Positions 18,037 to 27,951 of a DNA stretch of 64,000 bases are shown here, one piece after another. The stretch comes from Microbacterium lacticum. GTDB lineage: Bacteria; Actinomycetota; Actinomycetes; Actinomycetales; Microbacteriaceae. The stretch is from contig NZ_VFPS01000008.1 of assembly GCF_006716815.1 (NCBI RefSeq), forward strand, positions 1 to 64,000, in the 5' to 3' direction. Under the pieces are notes generated by a model. It saw only the letters and a list, made by a program, of their open reading frames with translations. It had not been told where the DNA came from and searched no databases. How positions within the stretch are numbered: position 1 is the stretch's first letter; every line of letters starts with the position of its first letter. The position numbers and the translations under genes are program-made.

Positions 18037-18114
18037 GGATTCGGAGAATCGCGACAGAATCGGATGCCTCGGTGCGAGGATTCCGAATCCGGTGCGATTT
18101 TGCGATTCTGCTGG
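18037..18114 (+). repeat. Palindromic repeat copy 1 (about 78 bp) before the DUF559-type gene
   Basis: GGATTCGG, AGAATCGCGACAGAATCGG and GATGCCT in sequence (18037-18069), then an imperfect inverse half to 18114. The left 33 bases match copy 2 (19102-19134) with about four differences, and the right half also aligns with it. Same orientation as copy 2. The stem is more degenerate than in copy 2. Confidence 0.7.
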
Positions 18115-18225
18115 CAGGGGCGCGCCGGCGGCGGCGCCTCCTCCCCAACTGCCACATCGGGCCATCCGTCCACAGATCGGGCGGACGGTGACCCCGACGG
18201 CGCGCGGCGGCGCGAGACTCGCGGA

Positions 18226-19062
18226 GTGGACATCGCAGGGTTCGTGACCGGTGCGGGCGGCATCGCCCACCGACAGCGGGTGTTGGATGCCGGGGCGAGC
18301 GCCGCGGCGATCCGCTCGGCGGTCGCCTCCGGCGCCGTGCGCCGCGTCCGCCGCTACTGGGTCGCGACGACCGCGGCCTCCCCCGACCTGTGCGCGGCGG
18401 CCGAAGCGACCGGCAGGCTCGCGTGCGTGTCGGCGGCGCGGCATCGCGGGTGGTGGATGCCGCCTGACGCCCCGGGCGGCCTGCACCTGCACGTCGGGCG
18501 CGGGTCGCGCTCACCGCGCGGTGAGGTCACGGCGCATTGGCGCGCGCCGCTCGTGCCGGTGAGCGCGTTCGACCTCGTCGAATCGGTCGTCGACACGCTG
18601 CGCCACGTCGCCGACTGCCTGCCGCGCGAGACCGCGCTCGTGCTGTGGGAGTCGGCCGTGCGCACGCACCGCATCCCGCTCGGCGAGCTGACCCGGGTGC
18701 GTTGGCACAGCGCCACCGCGGCGGAGCTCTGCGCGATCGCGACGGGCAGCTCCGGATCGGGCATCGAGACGATCTTCGTGCACCGGCTGCGCCCCTGGGG
18801 GCTCGAGATCCGTCAGCAGGTTCCGCTCGCCGGGCACGACGTCGACACGCTCATCGGCGAGCGCCTCGTGGTGCAGCTCGACGGGTTCGCCTTCCACTCC
18901 TCGTCGGCAGAGCGCACCCGCGACCTCGCGCACGACCGCGCGCTCATGGCCCTCGGCTACCGCGTGCTGCGCTTCTCCTACACCGAGGTCGTCTACAACT
19001 GGCCCGCCGTCGAGGCCGCGATCGCGCGGGCCCTCGCCCAGCAGCTCCACCTGCAGCACTGA
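18226..19062 (+). CDS. DUF559 (Vsr-like endonuclease fold) protein with N-terminal AbiEi-like helix-turn-helix
   Basis: A 278-residue protein from GTG 18226. The N-terminal 55 residues (GGIAHRQRVLDAGASAAAIRSA, VRRVRRYWVATTAAS) fit the AbiEi-type winged helix found in many actinobacterial proteins of this type. The C-terminal 90 residues (HDVDTLIGERLVVQLDG, ERTRDLAHDRALMALGYRVLRFSY) match the DUF559 restriction-like fold: a conserved Asp, a strand with the Asp of QLDG, and an R-x-DRALMALGYRVLRF helix-strand. Related proteins are assumed to be nucleases but their biological role is not established. It stands alone, with a copy of the same palindromic repeat on either side, an arrangement suggesting a mobile or repeat-associated gene. 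Confidence 0.75.
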   Translation: MDIAGFVTGAGGIAHRQRVLDAGASAAAIRSAVASGAVRRVRRYWVATTAASPDLCAAAEATGRLACVSAARHRGWWMPPDAPGGLHLHVGRGSRSPRGEVTAHWRAPLVPVSAFDLVESVVDTLRHVADCLPRETALVLWESAVRTHRIPLGELTRVRWHSATAAELCAIATGSSGSGIETIFVHRLRPWGLEIRQQVPLAGHDVDTLIGERLVVQLDGFAFHSSSAERTRDLAHDRALMALGYRVLRFSYTEVVYNWPAVEAAIARALAQQLHLQH

Positions 19063-19101
19063 CCTCGGCCTGCGCCACCCCCGGCCCCGCGCTCCCCCAC
19101 T

Positions 19102-19179
19102 GGATTCGGATAAACGCAACAGAATCGGATGCCTGTGCCCCAGGCATCCGATTCTGTTGACGTTTTCCGAATCTGCGCC
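19102..19179 (+). repeat. Palindromic repeat copy 2 (about 78 bp) after the DUF559-type gene
   Basis: A perfect 16-bp hairpin (ACAGAATCGGATGCCT at 19119-19134, complement at 19142-19157, 7-base loop) is flanked by an outer imperfect pair GATTCGGATAAACGC / GACGTTTTCCGAATC. Homologous to copy 1 at 18037-18114 in the same orientation. It could also end transcription of the gene at 19062 and of the convergent exporter genes. Confidence 0.8.
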
Positions 19180-19214
19180 AGCCGCGCCCGCCATCAAACA
19201 GCGGGCGCGCGCCC

Positions 19215-21032
19215 TCAGACCAGCGACTCGCGCCAGGCGGCGTGCAGCTGGGCGAACTTGCCCGTGCCCGCGATCAGTGCGTCGGGGGTGTCGTCCTCGA
19301 TGATCTCGCCGTGCTCCATGACGAGCACGCGGTCGGCGATCGCGACCGTCGACAGGCGGTGCGCGATGATGATCGCCGTCCGCCCCCCGAGGAGCGTCTG
19401 CAGCGCGTGCTGGATCTGCCGCTCCGAGGGGATGTCGAGCGAGGCCGTCGCCTCGTCGAGGATCAGCACCGCCGGGTCGGCCAGGAACGCGCGGGCGAAC
19501 GAGATCAGCTGGCGCTGCCCCGCCGACACGCGCCCGCCGCGCTTGTTGACGTCGGTGCCGTAGCCGTCGGGCAGGCGCTCGATGAAGGCATCCGCCCCCA
19601 CCGCGCGCGCGGCCGCCTTGATCTCGTCGAGCGTCGCGTCGGGCTTGCCGAGGGCGATGTTGTCGGCGACCGTGCCGCTGAACAGGTACGCCTCCTGCGT
19701 GACCATGACGATCGCACGGCGGAGGTCCTTCGGGTGCAGCGACCGCAGGTCGACGCCGTCGAGCGTCACCTGGCCGCGCGACGGGTCGTAGAACCGCGAC
19801 ACGAGCTTCGCGAGCGTCGACTTGCCCGCACCGGTCGTGCCGACGAGGGCGACGGTCTGCCCGGCGGGAATGTCGAGCGAGAAGTGCGGCAGGATCGTGC
19901 GATCACCCGAGTACCCGAACACGACGTCGCGGAACTCGACGTGCCCGCGCGACTCCCACAGGTCGACCGGGTCGACCGGATCGGGCACGGTGGGCTCCTC
20001 GTCGAGGACGCCGGAGACCTTCTCGAGCGCCGCCGTCGCCGACTGGTACGAGTTGAGGAACATCGCGACCTCCTGGAGCGGGGCGAAGAAGTTCCGCACG
20101 TACAGCACGGCGGCCAGCAGGGTTCCGACGAGGAGCGTGCCCTCGGCGACGCGCACGCCGCCCCAGAGCAGCACCCCGGCCACGGCGAACGCCGAGACGG
20201 CCATCATGCCCGGCTCGAACGTGCCGAACAGCCGCAGGGAGCGCATGTTCACGTCGCGGTACTGGCCCGACAGGTCGCCGAACTCGTCGTCGTTGCGCTC
20301 CTCCTTGCGGAACGCCTTCACGGCGCGGATTCCCGTCATCGTCTCGACGAACTTGACGATCACCTTGGCGCTCACGACCCGCGACTCGCGGTAGGCCTTC
20401 TGCGAGTTGACGTAGAACCAGCGCATCAGGAAGTACAGCGGCACCGCGGCGACGGCGAGCACGAGACCCGATCGCCAGTCGATGAGCAGCAGCGCCACGA
20501 GGGTGAACCCGCCGTAGAGCACGCCCGAGACGAGCTCGTTGAGCCCCCCGTCGAGCAGCTCGCGGATCGAGTCGAGGTCGCTCGTCTGACGCGAGATGAT
20601 CCGGCCCGACGTGTACGACTCGTGGAACTCCAGACTCAGCCGCTGCGTGTGCTCGAAGATGCGCTTGCGCAGATCGAGCATGACGGCCTGCGTGAGCCGC
20701 GCCGCGACGACGGCGTACCAGCCGATGAGCGCGGCGCCGCCGATTCCGGAGAGCAGGTAGACGGCGACGATCATGATCGTCGGCATCCAATCGCCGTAGT
20801 CGATCACCTGCGGCAGGGCGGTGTTGAGCCCGTACGCGATCAGCGCGGGGCCGGCGACGCGCAGCGCCGTCGAGACGACGAGCACGGCGCCGGCGAGCGC
20901 GAGCTGCCAGCGCAGCGGCGCGACGAGCGACCCGAGCAGGCGCAGCGAGCGGCGGCGGATGGCGCGGGACTCGTCGCGCGTGTAGTCGGAGCGGTCTTCA
21001 CCGGTCGTACCGGCAACGGATGCCGTGGTCAT
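19215..21032 (-). CDS. ABC exporter half, canonical ATPase subunit
   Basis: A 605-residue half-transporter: six-helix type IV exporter domain (about 30-330) and ATPase domain. Motifs are Walker [12 protein letters not shown]-loop VTQEAYLF, signature VSAGQRQ (degenerate, A for G), Walker [13 protein letters not shown] with the catalytic Glu, and IAHRLST. Its ATG overlaps the upstream partner's stop by four bases. Together they form a heterodimer: this Walker B Glu pairs with the partner's perfect LSGGQ to make the working ATP site, while its own VSAGQ pairs with the partner's Asp to make a degenerate site. Multidrug or peptide/lipid export is possible; the substrate is unknown. Confidence 0.9.
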   Translation of the reverse strand: MTTASVAGTTGEDRSDYTRDESRAIRRRSLRLLGSLVAPLRWQLALAGAVLVVSTALRVAGPALIAYGLNTALPQVIDYGDWMPTIMIVAVYLLSGIGGAALIGWYAVVAARLTQAVMLDLRKRIFEHTQRLSLEFHESYTSGRIISRQTSDLDSIRELLDGGLNELVSGVLYGGFTLVALLLIDWRSGLVLAVAAVPLYFLMRWFYVNSQKAYRESRVVSAKVIVKFVETMTGIRAVKAFRKEERNDDEFGDLSGQYRDVNMRSLRLFGTFEPGMMAVSAFAVAGVLLWGGVRVAEGTLLVGTLLAAVLYVRNFFAPLQEVAMFLNSYQSATAALEKVSGVLDEEPTVPDPVDPVDLWESRGHVEFRDVVFGYSGDRTILPHFSLDIPAGQTVALVGTTGAGKSTLAKLVSRFYDPSRGQVTLDGVDLRSLHPKDLRRAIVMVTQEAYLFSGTVADNIALGKPDATLDEIKAAARAVGADAFIERLPDGYGTDVNKRGGRVSAGQRQLISFARAFLADPAVLILDEATASLDIPSERQIQHALQTLLGGRTAIIIAHRLSTVAIADRVLVMEHGEIIEDDTPDALIAGTGKFAQLHAAWRESLV

Positions 21033-22891
21033 CGCGCCACCTCCTCGTTCGCGTGTTCGCGGTCGGTCTCGCCGGCGGATGCCCGGCGGTCGGATGCCTC
21101 GTTCTCGGCCTCTTCGAGGCTCGAGATGACGTGGCGGTAGTGCTCGCTCTCGCGCAGCAGGTCGCTGTGCCGTCCGACCGCGGTGACGCGCCCCTCTTCG
21201 AGGAGGGCGACCCGGTCGGCGAGCGTGACGGTGGAGGGGCGGTGGGCGATCACGAGCGTCGTCGTGTCGGCCATCACCTCGCGGAGGGCGTCTTCGACGA
21301 GCGCTTCCGTGTCGACGTCGAGCGCCGACAGCGGGTCGTCGAGCACGAGCACCGCGGGGCGCGCAGCGACGGCGCGCGCGAGCGCGAGCCGCTGACGCTG
21401 GCCGCCCGAGAGGGAGAGCCCCTCCTCGCCGATGACGGTGTCGACCCCGTGCGGCAGGTCGTCGACGAAGCCGGCCTGCGCGACGGCGAGCGCCTCGCGC
21501 AGCACCCGCTCGGCCTCGGCGGTCCCGAGCTCGAGGTCTTCCCGCCCGAGCAGCACGTTCTCGCGCACCGTCTGCGAGAACAGCGTCGAGTCCTCGAACG
21601 CCATTCCGACCTGCGTGCGCAGCTCGTGCAGCGTCAGGTCGCGCACGTCGACCCCGTCGATCGTCACGCGCCCCCCGGTCACGTCGTACAGGCGCGCCGG
21701 GAGGGTCGTGAGAGTCGTCTTGCCCGAACCGGTGAGCCCGACGAGCGCCATCGTCTCGCCCGGCTCGAGCGCCAGGTCGATGCCGTCGAGGAGGTCGCGC
21801 TCGGATGCCGAGGCATCCTGATACCGGAAGTGCACGCCCTCGAACGCGAGCGCTCCGCGCGGCTCGGCGATCGTCTTCGGCGCGGCGGGATCGGTGATCG
21901 TGTTCTCCTCGTCGAACACCTCGAAGATGCGGTCGGTCGCGGTGCGCGCGTCGAGGAGGAACGAGAAGAGGAAGCCGATCGACTCCATCGGCCAGCGCAG
22001 CACCGTCGCCATCGCGAAGAACGCGACGAGCTCGGCGACCTGCAGCTGCCCGGTCTGGACCAGCACGATGCCGACGCCGAGGCACAGCGCGAACGCCAGG
22101 TCGGGCAGCAGCACCAGCCAGAACCAGATCCAGCCGACGGCGCGCGCCTTGCTCAGCTCGGTCTCGCGCAGGGTCTCGGCCTGCCGGGCGAACTTGACGA
22201 GCGCGTGCTTGCCGCGGCCGAACGCCTTGAGCACGCGGATGCCGTGGACCGACTCCTCGACGCTCGTGGCGAGGTCGCCCGCCTGGTCCTGACTCTGCCG
22301 AGCGAGCGTGCTGTAGGTCTTCTCGAACCGGTAGCCGGCGTACCAGAGCGGCGCGCAGACGAGCAGGAACGTGAGCCCGAGCGCCCAGTGCCAGCGGAAC
22401 AGCAGCGCCATGCCGACGACGATGGTCAGCACGTTGACCACGAGCAGCACGACGCCGAAGGCGAGCCACCGGCGCAGCATGCTGATGTCCTGCATCATGC
22501 GGCTGAGCAGCTGCCCCGACTGCCAGCGGTCGTGGAAGGCGACCGGCAGGCGCTGCAGTCGCTCGTAGAACCCGGTGCGCATGTCGTACTCGACGCTCGT
22601 CGACGGGCCGAGCACGAACCAGCGACGCAGCCACACCATGAGGGCTTCGAGGAGGCCCAGCACGAGAATGAGCCCCGCGCCCCAGGCGAGTTGGGTCAGG
22701 TCACCCGAGGCGATCGGGCCCTGCACGAGCACCTCGAGCACGAGCGGGATCGACAGGGCGAGCAGGCTCGCCACGAGCGCGCTCGCGGCGCCGAGCGCCA
22801 GGCGCGGCAGCACGGGCCTGGCGAACGGGTAGAGCCGGGCGAGGGCCCGGGGAGTGGAAAGGGTGGGATGTCTCTCGGTGGCGGAGGTCAT
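21029..22891 (-). CDS. ABC exporter half, degenerate-site subunit
   Basis: A 620-residue partner of the exporter half downstream. Type IV exporter membrane domain (about 25-330), ATPase with Walker [12 protein letters not shown]-loop position changed to Glu (AFEDSTLF), perfect signature LSLSGGQRQ, Walker [13 protein letters not shown] with Asp in place of the catalytic Glu, and IAHRPST. The Asp marks the non-consensus site typical of heterodimeric bacterial exporters (TM287/288-like). Overlap of four bases with the second gene gives 1:1 synthesis. The message starts at a good promoter near 23222-23251 and carries a 26-codon upstream ORF, suggesting leader-based control, perhaps induced by a translation-affecting drug. 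Confidence 0.9.
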   Translation of the reverse strand: MTSATERHPTLSTPRALARLYPFARPVLPRLALGAASALVASLLALSIPLVLEVLVQGPIASGDLTQLAWGAGLILVLGLLEALMVWLRRWFVLGPSTSVEYDMRTGFYERLQRLPVAFHDRWQSGQLLSRMMQDISMLRRWLAFGVVLLVVNVLTIVVGMALLFRWHWALGLTFLLVCAPLWYAGYRFEKTYSTLARQSQDQAGDLATSVEESVHGIRVLKAFGRGKHALVKFARQAETLRETELSKARAVGWIWFWLVLLPDLAFALCLGVGIVLVQTGQLQVAELVAFFAMATVLRWPMESIGFLFSFLLDARTATDRIFEVFDEENTITDPAAPKTIAEPRGALAFEGVHFRYQDASASERDLLDGIDLALEPGETMALVGLTGSGKTTLTTLPARLYDVTGGRVTIDGVDVRDLTLHELRTQVGMAFEDSTLFSQTVRENVLLGREDLELGTAEAERVLREALAVAQAGFVDDLPHGVDTVIGEEGLSLSGGQRQRLALARAVAARPAVLVLDDPLSALDVDTEALVEDALREVMADTTTLVIAHRPSTVTLADRVALLEEGRVTAVGRHSDLLRESEHYRHVISSLEEAENEASDRRASAGETDREHANEEVAR

Positions 22892-23061
22892 GATCCTTGG
22901 GGGTGGTGGCGCGGATGCCGACGAGGCGGGTCGGCGGTCAGGGAAGGGACAGGCCTCCTGCGCAGCAGCGCGGAAGAGACTCGTGACCCCGGCGGGGAGG
23001 ACGCAGTGAAGAGAACGCAGCGTGCGGCGGGACTATGCCGCCGATGAGGAACGCGAGGGCG

Positions 23062-23142
23062 TCACCCGAGGCGTCGCGCCGCTCCCGCGCTGCCGATCGG
23101 GCGGAGGACGGCGGGCTTCGTCTCGACGATGGTCGTGGACAT
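23062..23142 (-). CDS. Small upstream ORF (26 aa) in the exporter leader
   Basis: ATG at 23140-23142 is preceded by an excellent TGGAGGAAG ribosome site and encodes MSTTIVETKP, then AVLRPIGSAGAARRLG and stop. The product is basic at its C-terminus with no membrane helix. It lies about 80 bases after the mapped -10 element and 170 bases before the exporter start, the position of an attenuation leader peptide. Its ribosome site is better than the exporter's own. It could instead be a small functional peptide or the stump of a lost gene; I favour a regulatory role. The sequence after its stop contains short GC hairpins. Confidence 0.55.
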   Translation of the reverse strand: MSTTIVETKPAVLRPIGSAGAARRLG

Positions 23143-23221
23143 GGCTTCCTCCAGGAATCGGTGGGCGGGGACTGTCGCGCGCGCTCACCCGGACGGGTGC
23201 GACACGACGCGACAGCCCTCC

Positions 23222-23251
23222 AGCCTAGACCTGAGAGTTCGCTGAGTGCAA
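23222..23251 (-). promoter_or_regulatory. Promoter of the leader ORF-ABC exporter operon
   Basis: On the minus strand TTGCAC (23246-23251) and TAGGCT (23222-23227) are separated by 18 bases, a good housekeeping-sigma promoter. The predicted start is near 23215, leaving a leader of over 300 bases before the exporter gene. Confidence 0.65.
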
Positions 23252-23342
23252 GAGCGAACGTCCGGCGCCGGCTCGGGTGTCGCCGGGGTGGGCGCTGCGG
23301 GCAGCCGGTCGGGCGCCCCGAGTGACCGTCAGTCGCCGCGGG

Positions 23343-23846
23343 TCAGGCGGCCGCCGCCGCCGCGGCGGCCTCGCGGTCGAGCAGCGCCTGCTTGACGTTC
23401 GTGCCCCAGGCGAACCCGCCGAGGCCTCCCCCGGTGCGCAGCACCCGGTGGCACGGCACGAACAGCGCGGACGCGTTGCGCGCGCAGATGGATGCCGCGG
23501 CCCGCACGGCCCGCGGGTTGCCGAGCACGGTCGCGAACTCGGCGTAGGTGAGCGGTGCCCCCGGGTCGATGCGGCGGAGGGCCGCCCAGCCGGCGAGCTG
23601 CAGCGCCGTGCCCTGCGGGGCGACCACGACGTCGTCGATCGCAGCGACGTCGCCGGCGTAGTAGCGGTCGACCGCCGCCGCGGCATCCGTCTCGCCGTCG
23701 GCGATCCGCGCGGGGGCGGTGCGCACGCGGGCGACGATCGCGGCGTGGTCGTCGGTCCAGCCGCTCGCCAGCACGCGCTGACGCTCGTCGACGAACAGGG
23801 TGAACGCGCCGTCGAGGGTCTGGATGGTCTGGATGGTGGCGGTCAT
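23343..23846 (-). CDS. ogt: Methylated-DNA-protein cysteine S-methyltransferase
   Basis: A suicide repair protein that moves alkyl groups from O6-alkylguanine to its own cysteine. The 167-residue product has the C-terminal domain with [26 protein letters not shown] (helix-turn-helix and Arg finger) and the active-site motif VPCHRV, where Cys accepts the methyl, followed by [20 protein letters not shown]. Note FAWG where FRGG/YRWG is usual. The protein ends in eight alanines, a small poly-Ala tail. Its start overlaps the end of the ada-alkA gene by four bases, forming an alkylation-repair operon. Confidence 0.93.
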   Translation of the reverse strand: MTATIQTIQTLDGAFTLFVDERQRVLASGWTDDHAAIVARVRTAPARIADGETDAAAAVDRYYAGDVAAIDDVVVAPQGTALQLAGWAALRRIDPGAPLTYAEFATVLGNPRAVRAAASICARNASALFVPCHRVLRTGGGLGGFAWGTNVKQALLDREAAAAAAAA

Positions 23847-25531
23847 GAGGAGGTTCCCTCTCCGGTCGTCGGATCAGTGGTGCGGGAGTCGTGTGGAGGG
23901 GCGGGAGGGGCGCCGCGGCGGGATCGGCCCGACGCCTGGCGAGGCGGCACGGCGCGCCACAGGTGCGCGGTGGCGTAGCTGCGCCACGGCGCCGTGCGCG
24001 CCGCCCACGCTTCGAACCCGCGCGGATCCCCCGGGATGCCCGACGCCGCGGCGCCGGCGCGCACGGCGACGTCGCCCGGGAGCGTGATGTCGGGGTCGCC
24101 GAGCACCCGCATGCGCACGTAGTCGGCCGTCCACGGGCCGATGCCGGGCATGGCGAGCAGGGCCGCCCGCTGCGCGACGCGGTCGTCGCCGGTCGTGAGC
24201 ACGAGCGAGCCGTCGGCGAGCGCGGCGGCGGCTCCCGTGATCGCGCGGATGCGCGCCGCCGGGCCGCGCAGCACCTCGGCGCCGTGCTCGGCGATCGCGG
24301 CCATGGTCGGGAACAGCCGGTCGTGCGCGCCGAAACCGTCGACCCGCTCCCCCAGTGCGTCGGTGAGGGCGGACAGCGCCGTCGTGGCCGCCGTCACCGT
24401 GATCTGCTGACCGACCATCGCGCGGATGAGCATCTCGTGCGGGTCGGCGGCACCCGGCACACGGATGCCCGGGACGCGCGCGACGAGCGGAGCGAGCTCG
24501 GGGTGCGCCGACAGCGCCGCGTCGACGGCGAGCGGGTCGGCGTCGAGGTCGAAGAGGCGCCGGGCGCGCGCGATGAGCACGGGCAGGTCGCTCAAGTGGG
24601 TGAGCCGGGCGCTCAGCCGCACGCGCCCGGCGTCGTCGAGGCGGAGCGAGAACCAGGCCGGCCCGCCGGGCAGGCGGATCGTGCGGGCGAAGGAGTGCGC
24701 CGTCACGCTCTCGACGCCGGTGACGGCGCGCGCGGCCATCCACGCGAAGAGCCCGTCGGCGTCGAGCGGCCCGCGGTGCGGCAGCGCGAGCTCGATCGCT
24801 CCCGGCGTCGCCGCGCCGGTGGATGCCCCGCCCGCGCCCTCCCCGGCGGCATCCGCGCTCCCTGCGCCCGTGCCCGTGCCCGTGCCCGTGCCCGTCGAGC
24901 CGAACCCTGCACCCGCGCCGAGCCCCCCGCCCGCGCCCCGCGCCGCCGCGCCGCCCGCACGAGCGCGCCGGGCGCGCAGCTCGATCGGCGACATGCCGAA
25001 TACCTCGCGCACGGTGTCGTTGAACTGCCGCACGCTGGCGAAGCCCGCCGAGAAGGCGACGTCGGATGCCGGCAGATCGGTCGCGACGAGCAGCATGCGC
25101 GCCGTGTGGGCGCGCTGTGCGCGGGCGAGCGCGAGCGGGCCGGCCCCGAGCTCCGAGGTGAGCAGCCGGGTGAGGTGCCGCGGCGAGTAGCCGAGCCGGG
25201 CGGCGAGCCCCGGAACGCCCTCGCGCTCGACGACGCCGTCGGCGATGAGGCGCATGGCCCGGCCCGCGACGTCGCCGCGGAGGTTCCACTCCGGCGAGCC
25301 AGGCGCCGCCTCGGGCAGGCACCGCTTGCACGCGCGGTACCCGGCCTCGTGCGCGGCGGCGGAGGTCGGATAGAAGGTGACGTTGCCCGGTTTCGGCGTG
25401 CGCGCCGGGCAGCTCGGACGGCAGTAGATGCCGGTCGAGCGCACGGCGGTGACGAACTGGCCGTCGAAGCGCGCGTCTCGCGCGTCGATCGCACGGTAGC
25501 GCTCGTCGAAGGTCATGGATGCCGCGGACAT
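23843..25531 (-). CDS. Ada-type regulator fused to AlkA DNA-3-methyladenine glycosylase
   Basis: A 562-residue fusion. The Ada zinc domain (about 1-85: [28 protein letters not shown]) has the four cysteines, one of which accepts methyl groups from phosphotriesters. An AraC-type helix-turn-helix pair follows (about 95-190). A Gly/Ala/Thr-rich linker contains GTGTGTGTG, encoded by a tandem CCCGTG hexamer at 24867-24897. The C-terminal AlkA part (about 240-510) has HhH motif [22 protein letters not shown] with the catalytic Asp downstream (LPGDVAVR). It senses alkylation, activates repair genes and excises 3-methyl purines. A short palindrome overlaps the start codon. An upstream element CAGGCT-N6-ATG suggests a leaderless message. 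Confidence 0.93.
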   Translation of the reverse strand: MSAASMTFDERYRAIDARDARFDGQFVTAVRSTGIYCRPSCPARTPKPGNVTFYPTSAAAHEAGYRACKRCLPEAAPGSPEWNLRGDVAGRAMRLIADGVVEREGVPGLAARLGYSPRHLTRLLTSELGAGPLALARAQRAHTARMLLVATDLPASDVAFSAGFASVRQFNDTVREVFGMSPIELRARRARAGGAAARGAGGGLGAGAGFGSTGTGTGTGTGAGSADAAGEGAGGASTGAATPGAIELALPHRGPLDADGLFAWMAARAVTGVESVTAHSFARTIRLPGGPAWFSLRLDDAGRVRLSARLTHLSDLPVLIARARRLFDLDADPLAVDAALSAHPELAPLVARVPGIRVPGAADPHEMLIRAMVGQQITVTAATTALSALTDALGERVDGFGAHDRLFPTMAAIAEHGAEVLRGPAARIRAITGAAAALADGSLVLTTGDDRVAQRAALLAMPGIGPWTADYVRMRVLGDPDITLPGDVAVRAGAAASGIPGDPRGFEAWAARTAPWRSYATAHLWRAVPPRQASGRSRRGAPPAPPHDSRTTDPTTGEGTSS

Positions 25532-25548
25532 GACTCCAGCCTGTCATG
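25529..25548. promoter_or_regulatory. Palindrome over the ada-alkA start codon
   Basis: CATGAC-N8-GTCATG (25529-25534 and 25543-25548) overlaps the start codon and the -10-like element. Possible self-binding site of the Ada-AlkA regulator; inference from position only. Confidence 0.4.
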
Positions 25549-25631
25549 CGCCCCGGCATCCGGCTCGCGGTTTTCGGACACGACGGCCCGCCCACCCGGC
25601 GCCCAGTCCGGAGCCCGATCCCTACCGGGCC

Positions 25632-27239
25632 TCAGTGGAAGAAGTGCCGCTCGCCGGTGAAGAACATCGTCACGCCGGCGGCGCGCGCCGCGTCGATGAC
25701 CTCCTGGTCGCGTACCGACCCGCCCGGCTGCACGATCGTACGGATGCCCGCGTCGATCAGCACCTGCGGCCCGTCGGCGAACGGGAAGAACGCATCGGAT
25801 GCCGCGACCGACCCCGCGGCGCGCTCGCCCGCCCGCTCGACGGCGAGGCGGCACGAGTCGACGCGGTTGACCTGACCCATGCCGATCCCGACGGTCGCGG
25901 ATGCCTGGGCCAGCACGATCGCGTTCGACTTGACGGCGCGGCACGCCTTCCACGCGAAGGCGAGGTTGCCCTTCTCGTCGTCGCCGGGCATCTCACCGGT
26001 GACGAGCTGCCAGCCGTCGACGAGCGATTCGACCTCGGCGGGGAACCGGTCGGCGTCCTGCAGCAGCAGTCCGCCCGAGACGAGGCGCACGTCCATCGGC
26101 TCCTGCTGCCAGCTGTCGGGCAGGCGCAGAACGCGCAGGTTCTTCTTCAGCTTGAAGACCTCGAGCGCCTCGGGCTCGAAGTCGGGCGCGACGATCACCT
26201 CGGTGAAGATGTCGCGCAGGTTCTCGGCCATCTTGAGGGTCACGGTGCGGTTCGCGGCGATCACGCCGCCGAACGCCGACACCGGGTCGCACTCGTGCGC
26301 GCGCAGGTGCGCCGAGGCGATCGGGTCGAGCGCGTTGGGGGCGGCGACCGCGATGCCGCAGGGGTTCGCGTGCTTGATGATCGCGACGGCGGGCTTGACC
26401 ATGTCGAACGCCGCGCGGAGCGCCGCGTCGGCGTCGACATAGTTGTTGTAACTCATCTCCTTGCCCTGCAGCTGCGTCGCCTGGGCGATGCCGTGACCGC
26501 CCACACGCGTGTAGATCGCGGCGCGCTGGTGCGAGTTCTCGCCGTAGCGGAGCGTCTCGAGCCGCTCGGCCTTGATCGTCAGGTGCTGCGGCAGGTCGCC
26601 CTCGTCGGCGAGGCTCTCCTCGGCGAACCACGTCGCGACGTGCCGGTCGTAGGTGGCGGTGTGCACGAACGCGCGGGCGGCGAGGTCGCGGCGCTGCGCG
26701 AGGGTCGTGCCGCCGGTCGCGAGCGCGTCGATGATCGCGGGGTACGACTCGGGCGAGACGACGATGGCGACGTTCGCGAAGTTCTTCGCCGACGCGCGCA
26801 CCATGGCGGGTCCGCCGATGTCGATCTGCTCGACGACGGCGTCGCCGGTCGCCCCGGAGGCGACGGTCTCGACGAACGGGTAGAGGTTCACGACGACGAG
26901 CTCGAAGGGCAGGATGCCGAGCTCGTCGAGCTGCGTCTCGTGGTCTTCGAGGCGCAGGTCGGCGAGCAGGCCCGCGTGCACGCTCGGGTGCAGCGTTTTG
27001 ACGCGCCCGCCGAGCGACTCGGGGAACCCGGTGACCTGGGCGACGTCCTTCACCTCGAGCCCGGCGTCGCGCAGGAGCGCCGCCGATCCGCCGGTCGAGA
27101 CGAGCTCGACGCCCGCGGCGGCGAGCGCCTGCGCGAGCGGCAGCACGTCGGTCTTGTCGCTGACCGAGATCAGCGCGCGCCGGATCGGCACGAGGTCGCG
27201 GTCGCGGTAGAGGGCGGGATCGATGGTGGGGCCGGCCAT
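25632..27239 (-). CDS. purH: AICAR formyltransferase / IMP cyclohydrolase
   Basis: PurH performs the last two steps of IMP synthesis: formylation of AICAR with 10-formyl-THF, then ring closure. The 535-residue protein is complete. The N-terminal cyclohydrolase domain (about 1-190) has [21 protein letters not shown] and [15 protein letters not shown]; the C-terminal transformylase domain has the catalytic KH pair (IIKHANPCG), [11 protein letters not shown] and the final motif [26 protein letters not shown]. It lies 39 bases downstream of purN on the same strand. AICAR/ZMP is the metabolite sensed by the riboswitch before glyA-folD in this window, so the two operons are functionally linked. Confidence 0.97.
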   Translation of the reverse strand: MAGPTIDPALYRDRDLVPIRRALISVSDKTDVLPLAQALAAAGVELVSTGGSAALLRDAGLEVKDVAQVTGFPESLGGRVKTLHPSVHAGLLADLRLEDHETQLDELGILPFELVVVNLYPFVETVASGATGDAVVEQIDIGGPAMVRASAKNFANVAIVVSPESYPAIIDALATGGTTLAQRRDLAARAFVHTATYDRHVATWFAEESLADEGDLPQHLTIKAERLETLRYGENSHQRAAIYTRVGGHGIAQATQLQGKEMSYNNYVDADAALRAAFDMVKPAVAIIKHANPCGIAVAAPNALDPIASAHLRAHECDPVSAFGGVIAANRTVTLKMAENLRDIFTEVIVAPDFEPEALEVFKLKKNLRVLRLPDSWQQEPMDVRLVSGGLLLQDADRFPAEVESLVDGWQLVTGEMPGDDEKGNLAFAWKACRAVKSNAIVLAQASATVGIGMGQVNRVDSCRLAVERAGERAAGSVAASDAFFPFADGPQVLIDAGIRTIVQPGGSVRDQEVIDAARAAGVTMFFTGERHFFH

Positions 27240-27278
27240 GCGGAACTCCAGTGCTCGGGTGCGCGATGCGTGAGGTGG

Positions 27279-27911
27279 TCAGGGGATGAGGGGGTCGGAT
27301 GCCGCGGCGGCGGCTCCGGCGTCGGTGCGGTACGCGGCGAGGTCGATCTCTCCGGTCGCGATGGCGCGGACCGTCTCGATGAGCAGGCGCCGCTCGACCG
27401 GTTTGATGCGCTCGTGCAGGGTGTGCTCGGTGTCGCCGGGGAGCACCGGCACGCGCTCCTGGGCGAGGATCGGGCCCGAGTCGACGCCGCTGTCGACGAC
27501 GATGACGCTCGCGCCGGTCTCTGCGATGCCCGCCCCGAGCGCGTCGCGCACGCCGTGCGCGCCGGGGAACTCGGGCAGGTACGCGGGGTGCGTGTTGATG
27601 AGCGCGGGGGCCCAGGCATCCACGAGCTCTGCCGGCAGCAGGCGCATGAGTCCGCTGAGTACGACGAGGTCGGGCGTCCACACGTCGATCTGCCGGCGCA
27701 GCTCGTCGCCCCACTCTTCGCGGGTCTCGAACTCGCGGAAGGGCACGAGCACGGTCGGCACGCCGAACGCCTCTGCGTGGGCGAAGCCGTCGGCCTGCCG
27801 GTCGGCGCCGACGACGACGATCCGTGCGGGGAATCCGGGCTCCGCTGCGGCTTCGAGCAGGGCACGCAGGTTCGATCCCGTGCCCGAGATGAGGACGGCG
27901 ACCGTGAGCAC
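27279..27911 (-). CDS. purN: Phosphoribosylglycinamide formyltransferase
   Basis: PurN transfers a formyl group from 10-formyl-THF to GAR in purine synthesis. The 210-residue protein has [16 protein letters not shown] at the N-terminus (GAR phosphate loop), the [15 protein letters not shown] motif with catalytic Asn/His, and the folate-site segment [23 protein letters not shown] containing the catalytic Asp region (family text is HxVxxxxDxGxI; here [14 protein letters not shown], so the usual His appears as Ser, an oddity worth checking). It is followed by purH and preceded by the PerM-like gene, matching the mycobacterial order perM-purN-purH. Confidence 0.95.
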   Translation of the reverse strand: MLTVAVLISGTGSNLRALLEAAAEPGFPARIVVVGADRQADGFAHAEAFGVPTVLVPFREFETREEWGDELRRQIDVWTPDLVVLSGLMRLLPAELVDAWAPALINTHPAYLPEFPGAHGVRDALGAGIAETGASVIVVDSGVDSGPILAQERVPVLPGDTEHTLHERIKPVERRLLIETVRAIATGEIDLAAYRTDAGAAAAASDPLIP

Positions 27912-27951
27912 GCGGCCAGTCTACCGGCGTGCGGTCGCGGCGCCCGCCGGG

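Noticed and set aside
22892..23061. Riboswitch in the exporter leader
   Set aside because: No known aptamer blocks were recognised; the short upstream ORF offers a simpler control mechanism.
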